NCBI RefSeq assembly: GCF_000237925.1
Contig: NC_031496.1
Span: 12,250,564-12,314,563 of the forward strand
DNA from: Schistosoma mansoni
Lineage: Eukaryota > Platyhelminthes > Trematoda > Strigeidida > Schistosomatidae
DNA length: 64,000 nt
Reading direction: 5' to 3'
Below, piece after piece: positions 45,427-58,412 of this stretch. The first letter of the stretch is position 1, and the number at the start of each line of letters is the position of its first letter. Position numbers and translations under genes: made by a program. Under the pieces are notes generated by a model. It worked only from the letters and a program-made list of their open reading frames with translations. It did no database searches and had not been told where the DNA came from.

Positions 45427-48400
45427 GTTTGTAATCTTATATTTTCGTCGTTAACATTAGGGCGCTTGCAGTTATGAAGTCCCCTGCGACGTACTGTTAC
45501 ACCGAATCGGTGAGATCAACCAAGTATATACACAATCCGCCGAAATGAGACCACTTGGTTGTGCCATGTTGGCTATTTCTTATGATGAAGAACTCGGGAA
45601 ACCCCAATTGTACAAATCTGATCCTAGTGGATTTGTGGCAGGACATCGGGCAGTCGCTGTTGGTGACAAGCAAACCGAAGCTATGCGTCACTTGGAAAAT
45701 GAGGTACACCCATTTTCATCCTACAGGTCAATACTCCTGTGGTTCATATATTTAGTATGACAACCAAACATTTCATGTTGGATGTTAAGTAGATTAACAT
45801 GTTATTATTAAAGCTGGCTGCTTCCATTTATTATTTCGTAATAATTACTTGCTAAGTATACATAGATTGTATAGATCGACATGAAATCACCCACTAAATG
45901 TTTAGCCAGTTTTTGTTCTAAGCATACAAAAATATATTAGATACCCTTGGTTATCGTAAGTTTTTAAAATTTATTTTATACTATTTTGTTGCAAGTGTGA
46001 GTATGTTCTATCCATCTAAGCCACGTGAATCTTACAGATCAATGCCACAGGATATCAACAAGTTCATAGTTTATTTAGTATTTAGTAGCACGGACATGAT
46101 ATTTCATCACAATATCCTAACCCCTCAAATAATCACTGTGTCAATTTAGGCGCGTGAAAAATGTCCGCCTGCTGGTGTATATTAGTTAACAAGAGAATCA
46201 AACTTAACGACCAAGGCTTTATCTCTTAATGAAAAAGTATTCTGTTTGAGTTTTATTGCTGATACCAGCCAGTTACAGTCATTTTTATTTATTTATTTAA
46301 ACACATAAATATTGGTACAAGGAAGCACCAGATACATATGCGCTACACAAATCTCATTTGATTTGTGTGAGGGTTGTGATACTGTCCAGCTGCCCAGACT
46401 GAAGCAGGTGATTTTCTTAGAGGGCCACACTCGGAGCCTTTGACCTAAAGGTCTGATCCATAAGGCAGTGGAGCATCGTGAAGAGATGCAGTCTCATGGT
46501 AGCCGGTGACCAACGATTGGTCCATACGCCATTTGTTCCCTCAGGATACTGGAGCCCATATGCATGGGGGTTTTCCAACTCCCCTAGATGGACTCTCCAT
46601 GTTTACCGACCCGGCTAAGGCGTTGGGCATTCGCTTTTCGTCCTCTCAATTTCGTAAACAACACCCCCGCCACGAGAAGGCAGTGAGTAGGACTTCCCTG
46701 ACAGAGGCTATATATTCGCTGGCCATGTGAGAGCATTTGGAGAGGGAGAGCGGACTCCCCACTCTCGGCCGTACCAGGGCATTTGGGGGCTACAGTCATG
46801 GTACATCACTCTCATGACTTCTTGGCAACGTATTGCTACTTGTTTGAGATGTTAAGCAATAGAGTGTTGGATTATTTACAGATTTTATGACGATAATTGT
46901 ATTGAGCTTCTTTTTAGGAGTTTCGAGAAGGTTGACAAAACTGAAAATTGAGAAATTTTAAGAAGGCTGGTTATATAGTCAAGTCTAAGTTTGTATGCTT
47001 GTTCTTCATACCTAAAATATCTTAATTCAAGTGTTTCTCCCATATTACGTATCTTTCAGTTTCGAAAGCAAGAAAACTACACTTTAGAGGAGGCTGTCGA
47101 ACTAGCCATTGGTTGTCTTTCACATACTCATTCCATGGATTTTAAAGCCACAGAATTGGAAATTGCGGTCGTGTCAAAAGCAGATCCTATCTTCAGGTAA
47201 ACGTTTGAACGTGTGAAATTATGTTCATGATCTCATGTTTGTCTTTTACTTCTTGTTTAACATCTAAGTTACCCAATATTATTGGCCAATTCTACAAATA
47301 CTCAGAGCTTTTATTTAAACCGTTTGATCGAAATGCCTGAAATACATGTGTATGCATGAAAACCGAGAGGTTGCAAGCAGCATACAAGACTGAAACCGGT
47401 ATTAATGCTTCTTAAATGGTTGCTATTAGATTACTAAGTGGAGTGGATTAAGTGGCACATGCATCAGCAAGTTTGGAAGGCACTTCATTACATCTTGGTT
47501 AGTTTGAAGGCTGTTATCAGTATCAGTCGGTTCTAGACAGTCACTAGGTTTATGCTTGTAACTGATTACAACAACATCAACTCGATTTACTCAGCCAGTC
47601 ATTTATTCACAACGTAGAACTTCATACGTACGTACATCAGTTCGAGTTGCCCAACCACATTAGTACTGAGATGCAATTGTCGATTCAAATCCCATGGTGA
47701 TAGAGGTAGTAAAAGTATCAGCAGTAATTCGAAAGATTAGGGTTTGAAGATGTCATTCGAGGAGTATAATCCAGTGAAATAAATTTGGAACGAGAAAAAA
47801 AGAAAGGGATATGAATAATTCACAGGATTAGAACATGGGAGAACACAAAGAGTGGGTGCACCTGCACCATTGCAAACGGTTTTGAGCCACGTCGTTCAAG
47901 GTCTCTAACCATCTGTTTTTATCATCTCGCGGATCCGAACCAGGTAGTCTACACCTACCAACATGGCTCAGTCCACTTGTCAGTGACTTCATGGATTTGT
48001 GCCACGTTTTGGTCTGGCCGCCCCTAGCTTTCTTCCAACCTACCTTTAGACCATAAAACATTGCACGTCGGGGCAGTCGGTGGTTAGGCATACGTAACAC
48101 ATGTCCCAGCCATCTCAACTGATAAAGTTTCAGTACTTCATCAATCGATTTGCCATCCTTACCTAGTACCCGTTTCCTAACATCTGCATTACTTACCCGG
48201 TGGTCCCAGGATATACGAGCAATGCGTCGAAGACACCTATGATCGGAAACTAATAGCCTACGAATATCCTCTACTCTTATCGGCCATGTTTCACTTCCAT
48301 AAAGTAGGACGGTACGAACTGCTGCACAGTAAACCTGTCTTTTGGTTGATAGACGGATATCTCGCCTACGCCATAAATGATGCAAGTTGGCGAAAGCTAG

Positions 48401-51400
48401 ACGAGCCTTCTGTGTCCGTGCTGAGATTTCGTCTAACACCAGACCACAAGGGCTGATGGGACTCCCAAGATAAGTGAAGCAGTCAACACTCTCAACTACT
48501 TCACTCCTTATCATTAGTTCAGGTGCCGATGCAACCCAATCCTGAAATAACATTTTGCATTTCGAGGGGGAAATCGTATCCCGAACATGCCTACATTGTT
48601 GCTTATAGTGGTCAGAAGACTGCATTTTGTTATCGTCTTCACCAAAAGTACTATGTCATTGGCGTATTCTAAGTCAACAAGTGAGTCTCCCGGTAAAAGT
48701 TCAACGCCTGGAGATTTAGGTGATGAAAGTGTTATCTATAAAAGCATGTCAACGAAAAAGTTAAATAAGAATAGAGAGAGTGGACAGCCCTGACGAACAC
48801 CACTTGAGGTAATCAATTCTGATGACAGTTCGCCATAGGCTCTAACTCGACCAGTTGTGTTTGAGTAGAGAGCCTTTATGAGGTTAATGTACTTCTTTGG
48901 TACTTCTTTCAGTGACAAACACTGCCACAGAACCTCAGGATCAACGAAGTCAAATGCCTCCTTAAGGTCGAGAAATACTACTATTGTGGGACGTCTGAAT
49001 GTGTATCCATGTTTTAGGACCTGACGTAAAGTGAATATCTGGTCTATACAACCATGTCCAGGTCGAAAACCAGCCTGGGTTCCTCTAGTCTGCTCTTCAC
49101 GAGCTTCGGTTAGGCTAATATTTTAGACACTATATTAGTCAGACTGATTCCTCTGTGATTGTTACAAAAGGACTTTTGTCCTTTCCTATGGACTGGCACA
49201 ATCAGTGATTGGGACCAGTCAGATGGAATTACGTCCAGTTCCCAGATTCCGCCTAAGACCTCAGTCAATTTCGCTGCTAGTACTGGACCACCATCCTTAA
49301 AAACCTCAGGAGTAAACCTGTCATGGCCTGCTGCTCTCCCTCGCTTCAGATTTCCTATAGCTTTTCAAACCTCATAAAGAGTTGGACGACTTACATTAAC
49401 TTGCCATTCAATTCGACTGAGGATCGTGGGAAACCGAAGTGTGGCTGGAGGCCAGTTGAACTGATCCCTATAGTGTTCTGCTCATCGATCCAATCTCCTG
49501 GATTGAGAATGAATAATATCTCCATCTTTTTCCGAGATAGTTTCGCTGAAGTTGGGTTCCTAATACCGATTTCTTTAACAAGTCTGAACGGTTGTCTGCT
49601 GTTTTCAATTGCCAATGCCTTTTCCATCTCTCTTGATTTCGCTACCCACCACTGTTCGCGATCATTGCGTAAGCTTCTTGTTAGCCTGTGCTCAAGTTGA
49701 CTTCGCCTCTCGTTATGTTCAGAGTCAGATGTGATATGTTTTCGAGCATCCATCAGTGCAGTGGGTGCTGATGAGACCCAGTGTTTCTCCCTAACCTTGT
49801 GGTTCACCGTATTAGCAGATATCACTGCTGTTTCCACAGCTTTTTGGATGTCATTCCACGCTGCCTCGGAGTGGGCACAACTTACATGGCTGCCTAACTG
49901 TTTTTCTAGTTGTTCCTGAAATATATTCTTAGCTTGCCTATCATTAAGTAGAACCCTAAGAGGCTTCCTTGCAGCGTCTTTCCTACGTCCAGTAAGACGC
50001 AGACAGATACGTGCTCGCACTAGTTTATTTATTTAAACACATGAATATTGGTACAAGGAAGCACCAGGCATTCGCTTTTCGTCCTCTCAATTTTGTAAAC
50101 AACACCTCCGCCACGAGAAGGCAGTGAGTAGGTGTTATATCCCCTGGTGAATTATTAATGGTAACTCTAAGGACTATTTATCGACCAATGTATTATGCCT
50201 ATTTCCTATTGTACAATTGTTACGTAACTAAACTATTTATATTCGTGTTTCTCTTATCATTATCTTTATTTTGATCTTTGATTTATTATCATACAATTCT
50301 TGAGTTATAATCAGTTTACTGATTACTTTGGTTTGTATAAAAACTCAGTATGTTTGTAAATAATGATTCATATTGCCGAGGCTGTTATTTGTTTTCTGGA
50401 CTCAACTGGCTGGGCTAGGCAGATAGGAAGGACCGAATAGCACTCAAGACTGCTCGTACGATTTCAAGTATCATTTGCGTCCGATCAATAAATTCACTCC
50501 TCTCCAATCGCACGTTCATATAAATTACGAGTTCACACGATATAACAGTAGGACATCCCTGGCAGAGGCTATATACGCGTGGCCATGTGAGAGCATTTCG
50601 AGAGGGAGAGCGTACTCTCCCCACTCCTGGCCGTACCAGGGCATTTGGGGGCATAAGTCTAGTGTAAGGAGTGGGATTCGAACCCACGCCCACAGAGTGG
50701 ACTGCGACCTGAACACAGCGCCTTGGACCGCTCGGCCATCCTGACCACCTCGCACTAGAGCATGATCTGAATCTAAGCATGTGCTCCAGAATGAGCGACA
50801 GTCTTCTATCGAGCCCCTTCATCGGTGGCTGATAGCAATGTGATATATTTGAGTCCAACGTTGGGACGAATTCGTGGGTCGCCATGTCAAAAAATGTTTT
50901 TCTTTGTGCTCAAAGTTAGTATTTGCAAGAAATAGGCGGTTATCTTAGCATAGCTGCAACAGACGGTCGCCATTATCTGTTCTTTTAGCCACGACACCAT
51001 AAGATCCATCCAGGTGTCTTTCCCTTCCTCTTAGTTTACCTACTTGAGCATTAAAGTCACCAGCCACTATTACTACATGAGAGCGCCTAGCTTTTCGGAG
51101 AAGGTCAGAAAGTCTTCTATAAAACTCATCTTTTACATTATGTGAGCTGCAGTCAGTGGGAGAGTAGGCAGAGACGACGAAGAGGCAACGACAAGTTTCC
51201 CTATCTTTCTGAGTCCTTACTGCTCCGTTTAGTCGGACAGCGCACAAACGACTGTCTACTGGGATCCAGTCCAAAAGAACTGGTTTTACCCTAGGACTCA
51301 ATGCTATACCTACGCCAGTGAGGCCACGGGAAGCAGCATCAGGGCTTCCAGATACACAAAGCATGAACCGAGTTGATTGTATATTTTGACATGGTGAGGT

Positions 51401-54400
51401 CAAATGAATGACGCTACTCGTGCTGTTACAAGTATGAGGGCTAATATCACTTCCCGGCTGCCCACACCGTAGAAGGGTATTTCTTGAGGGACCTGAAAAG
51501 GAAGTTGGATTGATGTTGGTCTTAATGACTTGGAAGCGTGATTGCAGACCTCAAGGGAAAATTTCTTGAGGCCGGTCGCGCACGTCCTTTTTGTGGGGGA
51601 TTTTTGACGTGTTAGCTCCGTTCTTCAAAGGACCTTACCGCGGGAGACGGAAATCCGTGGGATAAGGCGAGGTGTGCATTTTTAGGGTCGACCTTTGCTA
51701 ACCTCACCCCTCCTTGTGGGAAGGCAGCATTGCTGTCATGCTGGTTGTCCTAGGGAAACACCTTACTGCTGTCATACCTCTCTATAGTCAGCAGTTTGAC
51801 TTCACCTTCAGACCTTGAGTTGCTGCTTTTAGTCTTACCGTTCTCCAATCAACCTACCCGGCATGGTAGAACCTACAGGAATATATGTTCCAGCCAATAT
51901 AGCTCTGTTGGATCATCACGATAGGCAAGCCCAACCACCACGTCAAGGTAGCAGCTACGGTCGAGGCTTGACTTACTACCTAATTTAAAGCTTTTGTCTC
52001 GTATTAGGTGTATTCGGAGGCAGAATTTCCTGATATCCCATTATTATTCAACTCTGACGCTCAAGTCAACAATCTCAAATCATTGCAGAGTTCCAGAATG
52101 TTAATGGTAGTTGCCTACAGCTATGCAAAATGTAATTCATTAACAGCAACTTAGAGTCCAAGGGCGAGGTTGTACCATTTACTGCACGTAAATGTGGAGG
52201 CAGCTAGGTGTTGTTTTCCGACATTCAGCACCTAAAGTTATGTTACCTTCTCATATGTTAAGGATTTGGACAGTTCGGTCTTAAAATAAAATAACTCACC
52301 TTGCCCCACTGATTTTCATCCTCTGCAGTAAGACCCTTAAAGTACGTAATTAACACAGACTCTACTCGCAAAAACATGTTACCGACCTTAAGCATTTGTT
52401 TCTTGGAATATATTCACACTCTCGGGACTTCAACATCACGTTTAGTTTACTTTCGTTTTTTGAGTACCTCAAGAAGTATCTTTTCACGGTAAGGGCGATC
52501 GGAAAGTGAAAACAGTCCACATCTCTATTAGCACTCGAGATCATCCTATTCACAATCAAATCCATTCATCATTTCATAATATATTTTTTAATCTCTAATG
52601 TCAATATTCTCTTGCAAATTCAGCTTTATTACCACACGCTGATACAAACGATCTAACTTCATAAATTTTTATACATGGTCTTTTCGACACATTGTTGCCT
52701 TCCATCGTCTCTATCTGCTCTCTCGTTGACTACGGTTTGGATAAATGGAAAAAACAAGTTTTACGAAAAGCCTTCTGACCAAAAAGCTAAGTGCATAAAT
52801 GTAGTAATCGTCCTTAGATAATTTTAGGCAAGTAGTCTAAACTAAAAGACGCTTACAGTATCCCAGCTCAGCGAACAGATAATGGTGATTGTCTACTACA
52901 ACTAAGCTCTTACATCCGTTTGTTTTGAGCAAGCACCAAATTGTAGCATTAAGAGAAACATCATCTCACATGGCTTACCCCGAAACCGACTAAACGATGG
53001 ACTGTAATAAACTACATCAGCCATGGTTGGAGAGTCTCTGTTCAAGACCACTACTTGATATGAGGTACACGTTTAAGCTTTATTCATGATTCAATGCGGG
53101 CATGCATTTACCTGCTTCTTATTGGACTCAGAAAAGTTATAACAAGAAGACCCCTTCGGAGTTTAGCTTAACAATGAAAAGGTCGTGGGTAAATTTCAAG
53201 ACCAACTAAAAGTCCTATTGGTCGACCATAAAGGTACTCTTTGCTACGAGATAGCTTAACAGGATATCCAAATAGTTATGAAAACAACACCTATATCTAT
53301 CAGTGATTTTAGTCCAAAAGTTCAGAAAGACTAAGGGGGTTATGTTGGTGTCTACTAAATTGATGGATTCATTAAAACTCATCCCGTCATGCTTCAGACA
53401 ATTAACAGGGTCTCTCCAGCAGAAACTTTACTTGACAAAAAATACGGATACATTTCAATATCATTCGTCCTACGCCAGCTCTTGAGCCCCAACAAAGCGT
53501 ATTTAATGGAGAAGCAGTTCAATCGACATAATGGGGCACAAAGACTATTGTTCACGGTTTGTCAAAAAGTACTTGCCACAGACTATCGTGGAAAACATTC
53601 TACATGGACGGCTGGTCGGATCGTACAAAAGAGAGGGAATGCAGTTTATGGGGTGTAGTTGGCTCATAAGTTTGGGTGCATCATACTAACCAATTGAAAA
53701 CAACTTCGATAGCCAGCAACAAGACTCGATATAAAATATTTCTTGACGTTCTTTTATATAGTTAAGATCATGAGTCAATTGAAGCTAGACCACCGTGGAA
53801 AACCTGGAAGCACTAAGATCTCCACAAAACCCCCTCGTGATCTTGACGTTCTGTTGAACACCTTTCAAATCAAAACCCCTAAAACAGACAGGCTAATTTC
53901 TGTGCAAGCAAAGTGTGATACCACTTCTTTATTGCCTAGAAGATGGACAAATCGAAAGCACAGGTCAGCCATGCGGTTGCAGTTGGACTGTAGCACCAGA
54001 TCCTACGAATCTGCTCAAAGAGGAGGTGTTAGCGGAATATAGATTAGATTAAAGCACGTTCCGTGCACAATTGTGTTGGTGCACACTGATTGGCTATTTC
54101 TTATTCAATCAGCCCTAGTGGATACTTGGAGAAAACTCTAGAATCTACTCATGTAAAAATTATAAATATACTAACGTTTTTCTTATTGCGATTCTCACTT
54201 CTATCTACCCTTGTTATTTAAAATATAATTTCTATCCTGTTCAACTGTGTTCTGATTTGGGGACTTGTCGAGTGAATTGGTGTTCAGGATTACTAAGCAA
54301 TAGTAATAGCTGGGTCGTAATAAGAGAAATTATAACAGCAAGACCCAAAGACAACCTAGACGTAGACTGACATAAGGTCTACTCAATGGTCGTAAGTAGT

Positions 54401-55380
54401 GGTGGGTGACGAAAGCAGCCGTGATAGGTAATAGTGGACGACTTACAAGGTATCAAAGAAGCAGCCATTAGAAAGTAGTGGTAGGATATTCAAGAAACGT
54501 ATGACCATGACCCACTCTCAACACAGATGTTCGGAGCGATGGGTGAAACATTCGGAGGGACAGCTTAACTGGTCCCCCACCCCATACACCTGCTAATTGC
54601 CTAAAAAGAGAAACAGTCTGATCAGAAGTCCCATTATTTTCTGGAACCCTCGTCTACAAATTATGATTGCTTACTACAAAAGTTGTCACATGAACTAAGA
54701 CTTTTTGAAGAATGATTTTCAAAATACTAAGCGACTTCACTTTAAAGTTCCTTTAATTCATCCTAATGAGATTTCAGTTTTCGGAGAAAATCATTGAAAG
54801 ATTGCCATTTTCCCAGATTTATCTCAGAAGGTCATTAAACCACGCTGTGTATATTGACTACACAGACATTTTGTGCAGAAATACTCATGAGATACGATTT
54901 TTTGTTATTCAAGAGTGTTTAACGGCTACCCTACTTTAGAGATTTTTTTGATAGTTTGGTAATAGGGATTGGTGTGGTTAGATACTCTAACTAATTTAGA
55001 AACCATTATCGATCGACACATCTCTTTTTTGTTATTCCTCTAAATTATGGATACCTTATTACTCTGCGCCTATTCTCAACTGTTTGCTCACTTCGCGTGT
55101 ATCTTGCTAGTTTACTTTTTATATGCTTTAAGTGTTGTAATTTAAACTCCAGCTCTTTTGAGTATTCTGGTTTATTGTGTTGATTCTTCGTCTTTATGGT
55201 TAGCGATTCTGAGTACCTAGTTTATTTCTGAATTATTGTCGCTTATTAAGTAGTTTGATTTTTTAGAACGCATTGTCAACCTGTATATTTGTCACTAACC
55301 CGTATTTTTATCTTAATTTTAGGAAATTAACGGTCGAGGAAATCGATGCTCATCTCGTAAGGATGTCTGAGAAGGATTAA
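45110..55380 (+). CDS. PSMA6: 20S proteasome subunit alpha-1 (PSMA6), 4 exons, 247 aa
   Basis: It is a non-catalytic subunit of the outer alpha ring of the 20S proteasome, which gates the chamber for ATP-dependent protein degradation. Exons: 45110-45426, 45472-45703, 47060-47196, 55323-55380. All junctions are GT..AG with matching phases, and 744 nt gives 247 residues plus stop; human PSMA6 has 246. Seen: the alpha-type N-terminal signature [53 protein letters not shown], and the ending [14 protein letters not shown]. Start: an ATGATG pair at 45107; the second ATG was chosen because MSAST aligns with human MSRGS. Introns grow along the gene (45, 1356, 8126 bp). Intron 2 carries a tRNA-Leu SINE and intron 3 a nearly complete LINE on the opposite strand plus an older LINE. 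Confidence 0.95.
45472..45703 (+). CDS. PSMA6: PSMA6 exon 2
   Basis: Acceptor CTTGCAG, donor GAG|GTACAC in phase 0. It encodes [20 protein letters not shown] through RHLENE. It aligns without gaps to the central beta sandwich of human PSMA6. Confidence 0.95.
46278..46790 (-). mobile_element. tRNA-Leu SINE copy in PSMA6 intron 2
   Basis: A full-body copy, opposite in orientation to PSMA6, with its tail at the left (TTTATTTATTTATTTAAAC). Confidence 0.8.
47060..47196 (+). CDS. PSMA6: PSMA6 exon 3
   Basis: Acceptor ATCTTTCAG, donor AG|GTAAAC. It encodes [20 protein letters not shown] through KADPIF, the helix and strand pair near the C-terminus. Confidence 0.94.
50133..50547 (+). mobile_element. 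Solo LTR inserted in a tRNA-Leu SINE (duplication arm 2)
   Basis: The inverted counterpart of 29527-29941, same length and same flanking five bases (GTAGG on this strand, 50128-50132 and 50548-50552). Sharing of the target duplication shows that the two copies descend from one insertion. Confidence 0.88.
50664..50745 (-). tRNA. tRNA-Leu(CAG)-like head of the SINE (arm 2)
   Basis: The inverted copy of 29329-29410, with the same fold and the same acceptor mismatch. Treated as part of the SINE. Confidence 0.78.
52690..54560 (+). mobile_element. Old RTE LINE remnant
   Basis: It is alignable by eye with the endonuclease part of the better copies (GAACAGATAATGGTGATTG near 52873, ACATGGCTTACCCCGAAACC near 52967) and then with the linker (53100-53290; AGTAGTGGTGGGTGACGAAA near 54396). 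It is heavily decayed and holds a fold-back SINE fragment at 53748-53840. In PSMA6 intron 3, facing the younger LINE. Confidence 0.6.
53748..53840 (-). mobile_element. Sm-alpha-type SINE fragment
   Basis: An arm (AATTGAAGCTAGACCACCGT) joined directly to the end of the opposite arm (AGATCTCCACAAAACCCC). The hammerhead-bearing spacer has been deleted. Confidence 0.68.
55323..55380 (+). CDS. PSMA6: PSMA6 exon 4 and stop
   Basis: A 58 nt terminal exon after TTAATTTTAG. It encodes [18 protein letters not shown] then TAA, matching the human ending ILTEAEIDAHLVALAERD. It lies 8.1 kb from exon 3, across a block of LINE sequence. Confidence 0.94.
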
Positions 55381-58350
55381 TTATACGAAAAGTGTCTATT
55401 TTGTTTTAAACGAAATATATTTTTCACTTGAATCTTCAATGTTACAACCAATAGTAGTACACTTAATAATCATGGGATATTTGGTAATATAAGGTCGTAG
55501 GTTGTCGATACACTAGATAGTTTAAATCAGTGGTTGGTTACCATATGCAACATAGTTCCAGTGATTTAAATGATATGAGTACCCGTGATCAGTAACTAAC
55601 CTTTTCATACTTCCTTTCTTGTTAGTAGTTTCTCTACTTGCCGCACGTTTTTAAAGTGTAGCAATTGAAACAAGGGACTAGTCTCTCAGTTCATGCTGTC
55701 TGTTTATTATCTTCTAGTATTAATTTCAGCTATGATATGCATGATTTTAGATGCAATTACTTCCCAATATATTGGGTGTCCATCTAACATAATTGACATA
55801 TCACTAATTTGACAACATATACTAATTCGGTATATAAACTAAAAAAACTTTTTAGCATTGTTATACAGTGGAAGTATTCTATGAAACTATGTCTTTCATA
55901 GTGAACTTCGTTTTCCAAGTGGGTTACAATGTTATATTTGAAGTATACTCTTGTGTTCGGCAATCACCGTTATCTTATATTTCGGAATTATGTGTGGTAT
56001 GAATTACAATGTGCAACCATATTAACATACTCATTTTAAGATTTATAAAATGTCTTCTAGTATTCGTAAATAGGATTTGTCTCTATAATCGATGTGTGAT
56101 AAATGTAGACAAGGTAATGTCTTCTCGTTTCTATTTTATCTCTATTGAAAGGTCTAACTCCTTGAGGATCTCGTGCCTAATCATATAGTTTGTACTTCAG
56201 AACATCTTAATAAACCTAGACATGTATCAAAATAATGTCAGCCCCTTAGTGTCATTTTTTACAAAAAAAAGGTGGGAGATGCTTGCTCGGCCCGTGGAAC
56301 GACTTGAATACATCGTTCGTTCTGATCAGCTTCTCATTAGATTATTTCTTATAGAATAAGAAAAACTCGAAATCCTCGATGATATTTGATGATTTATTGT
56401 ATTATGATGAGGAGATACAGAGATCATCATATTTCGAACTAACAGAAATCACAATGTCGTGAAGTTTTCTCCCTAAAAAACGTCAAGAATTATAATATGA
56501 TTTCACTCTGTTGTAGAGATCTTTTATTAACTGCTGTCAGGAAGATTTTAGTCAACACAAATCCAAAACTACCCTGTGACAGACCTCAGTACCAACATAA
56601 GGAAATTGGACTCTGTCCGTCCTCATTTGTTCGCTAAACCTATCGTAAGGATATTTTGAAGTCACTTGTCAAATTTCAACTATTACTAAGGTCACTATGT
56701 AGTTGTTTCTCTGTATCTTAAGTTGACTGAAGTTATAGATATGAACCATTAAATCCCAGTGTGGTTCAAAGAGTAAGGTACTACTAAGTTCGACTCTGCA
56801 TGTAGTCGTGGTTACTGGCAGCTAACTACTTTCTGTCTAGTGCTCCCTAGTTCCTGTTGATTCTTCATTTGATAACATTTATGACTATAAACCATCTGTA
56901 GATTAGTAAGGGTTTGTGATTTCCTATTGTTGATATACAGGACTGCAGTTAGTTGGTCTTTGGGTTTATATGCATCCTGGACCTTTAGTCACAACTTCTT
57001 AGTATGTTTGGTTTGTATGTAGGAGTCCGGTCCAGGACACATGTTTCATCCTATTCGAGGTCCGTCAATTAGAAGAGAATAGGAACTACATCGAGACGAT
57101 TCCCTGAGGATATGAATTTGTCAACAGAGACTGATCAACTGAATTACTGAACTTTGACAACGGAAATATATGAACCATTACTAATACCTCATATTACTAT
57201 TAGTTAGCGTGTGGGTTATCCCATTGTTGATAATTAGGACCGAATTTTGATCAGTCTTTATTACTAAATGCGGATCCTTCATGGATTGTCTCGGTAGAGC
57301 TATTTTGTCATAAGTTATTTAGAATAGATGTATTATTGTTACCAGTAAAATATATTTTAGATAACTGGATAATTCGTTTTCATTAGAAGTAAAAGGCTCT
57401 GGATTCCTATCTCAATATGTGCATTAATAGTGGGATGGTGGTGACGAATCCAATAGGGAACAGAACGTGCTTTCTAGACTGCACCGCTTACCACATACCA
57501 AATGTTCTACGAACATCTGAGAACTGTGAATTGTGTCAAACTACTCATAAGTAGCATTCAACAAAAATTCACATGTCAACTCAACCAGCTATTTTGTCCA
57601 CTTGTTAGCCTACTTGAAAATATCGTGATAGCAGTTTAGACATAACATATATGAAGTTAAGGCTGACCAATTATGACTGTCACATAATATTCGTCCTATG
57701 AAAGATGTCTGCTAGTGATTTTAGGTTAACTAAATGAAAAACTTCCAAATACCAAAGATTCGTTCCCACTGAAAAATATCATTAAATTGAGAAGGCAGCA
57801 CTATGGAAAAACTACCTGTATGAGGAATATGAGTGAAAATCACACCGATTCAGTAAAATTTTGGATCAAATCATGTATATTCTGACCCGTAGTCTTACAC
57901 TTCGAACTGATATTAGCATATATTTTATTTTAAAGTCATAATTTTTTTATAAAAATATTTTAGATCCACCGAACAAGTTAATCTAAATAAAATAGATGCC
58001 AATCGTATAATACTCTTCAAATTAAACTACAAGTATGATATTATCTATAATCGCTCTATAATAAATATAATTACCATTCCAATGCTACTCGTATAACAGT
58101 AATATCAACTTTTCTTTCCTCAGCATTGTGCTCTTATAAATTTTTATCCATCAGTTACAATTTTCCTCTTCACATGCGTAATACAAAGTAGCTTAACAAA
58201 TAAAAATAACGTTTACAATTGTTGGAATATTTGTAATTTTTATTAATTTAGTGGAAATAAAAACTAATTTTTTTAATATCACACTAGAAGTGACTTTTCC
58301 CACTGTCTATGTGATTCACCAATTGACTATTGAAAAGGCAATAAAAAAGA
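55381..58350. other. Intergenic between PSMA6 and p48, nothing identified
   Basis: Contains the PSMA6 3' UTR at its left end and the p48 3' flank at its right end. An AATAAA lies at about 56208. No open frame of interest. Confidence 0.45.
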
Positions 58351-58353
58351 CAG

Positions 58354-58359
58354 TTTATT
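58354..58359 (-). terminator. Polyadenylation signal of p48
   Basis: AATAAA on the minus strand 54 nt after the p48 stop codon. Another AATAAA-like stretch lies a little further on, near 58341. Confidence 0.65.
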
Positions 58360-58412
58360 GCGATTAGTGAATCTAGCTTTTGTATATGTTAGGAAGAAGA
58401 TATTCACTGTAG

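Larger units (their letters stand above)
50024..50748 (-). mobile_element. tRNA-Leu-headed SINE, split by a solo LTR (arm 2)
   Basis: The mirror copy of 29326-30050. Its target duplication CTCGCACTAG is at 50014-50023 and 50749-50758. Coordinates of every landmark sum with those of arm 1 to 80074, so there is no net insertion or deletion between the copies. Confidence 0.88.
49556..51544 (-). repeat. Inverted duplication, arm 2
   Basis: Partner of 28530-30518. It lies inside the longer LINE of PSMA6 intron 3, which continues past both ends of the duplication. Confidence 0.9.
47595..52000 (-). mobile_element. Near-complete RTE-clade LINE in PSMA6 intron 3
   Basis: Read on the minus strand. 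A GC-richer 5' region (about 52000-51545) is followed by endonuclease (51403-50945), a SINE plus solo LTR nest, a linker (50013-49391), degraded RT (about 49380-48640; SGVRQGCPL near 48790) and the C-terminal block 48625-47828 ([40 protein letters not shown]). The 3' end is a TGACTGGCTGAG-like tail near 47590. Without the nested elements it is about 3.7 kb. Several frame breaks in the RT make it non-autonomous. Family: RTE (SR2/SR3/Perere-3 type). Confidence 0.85.
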
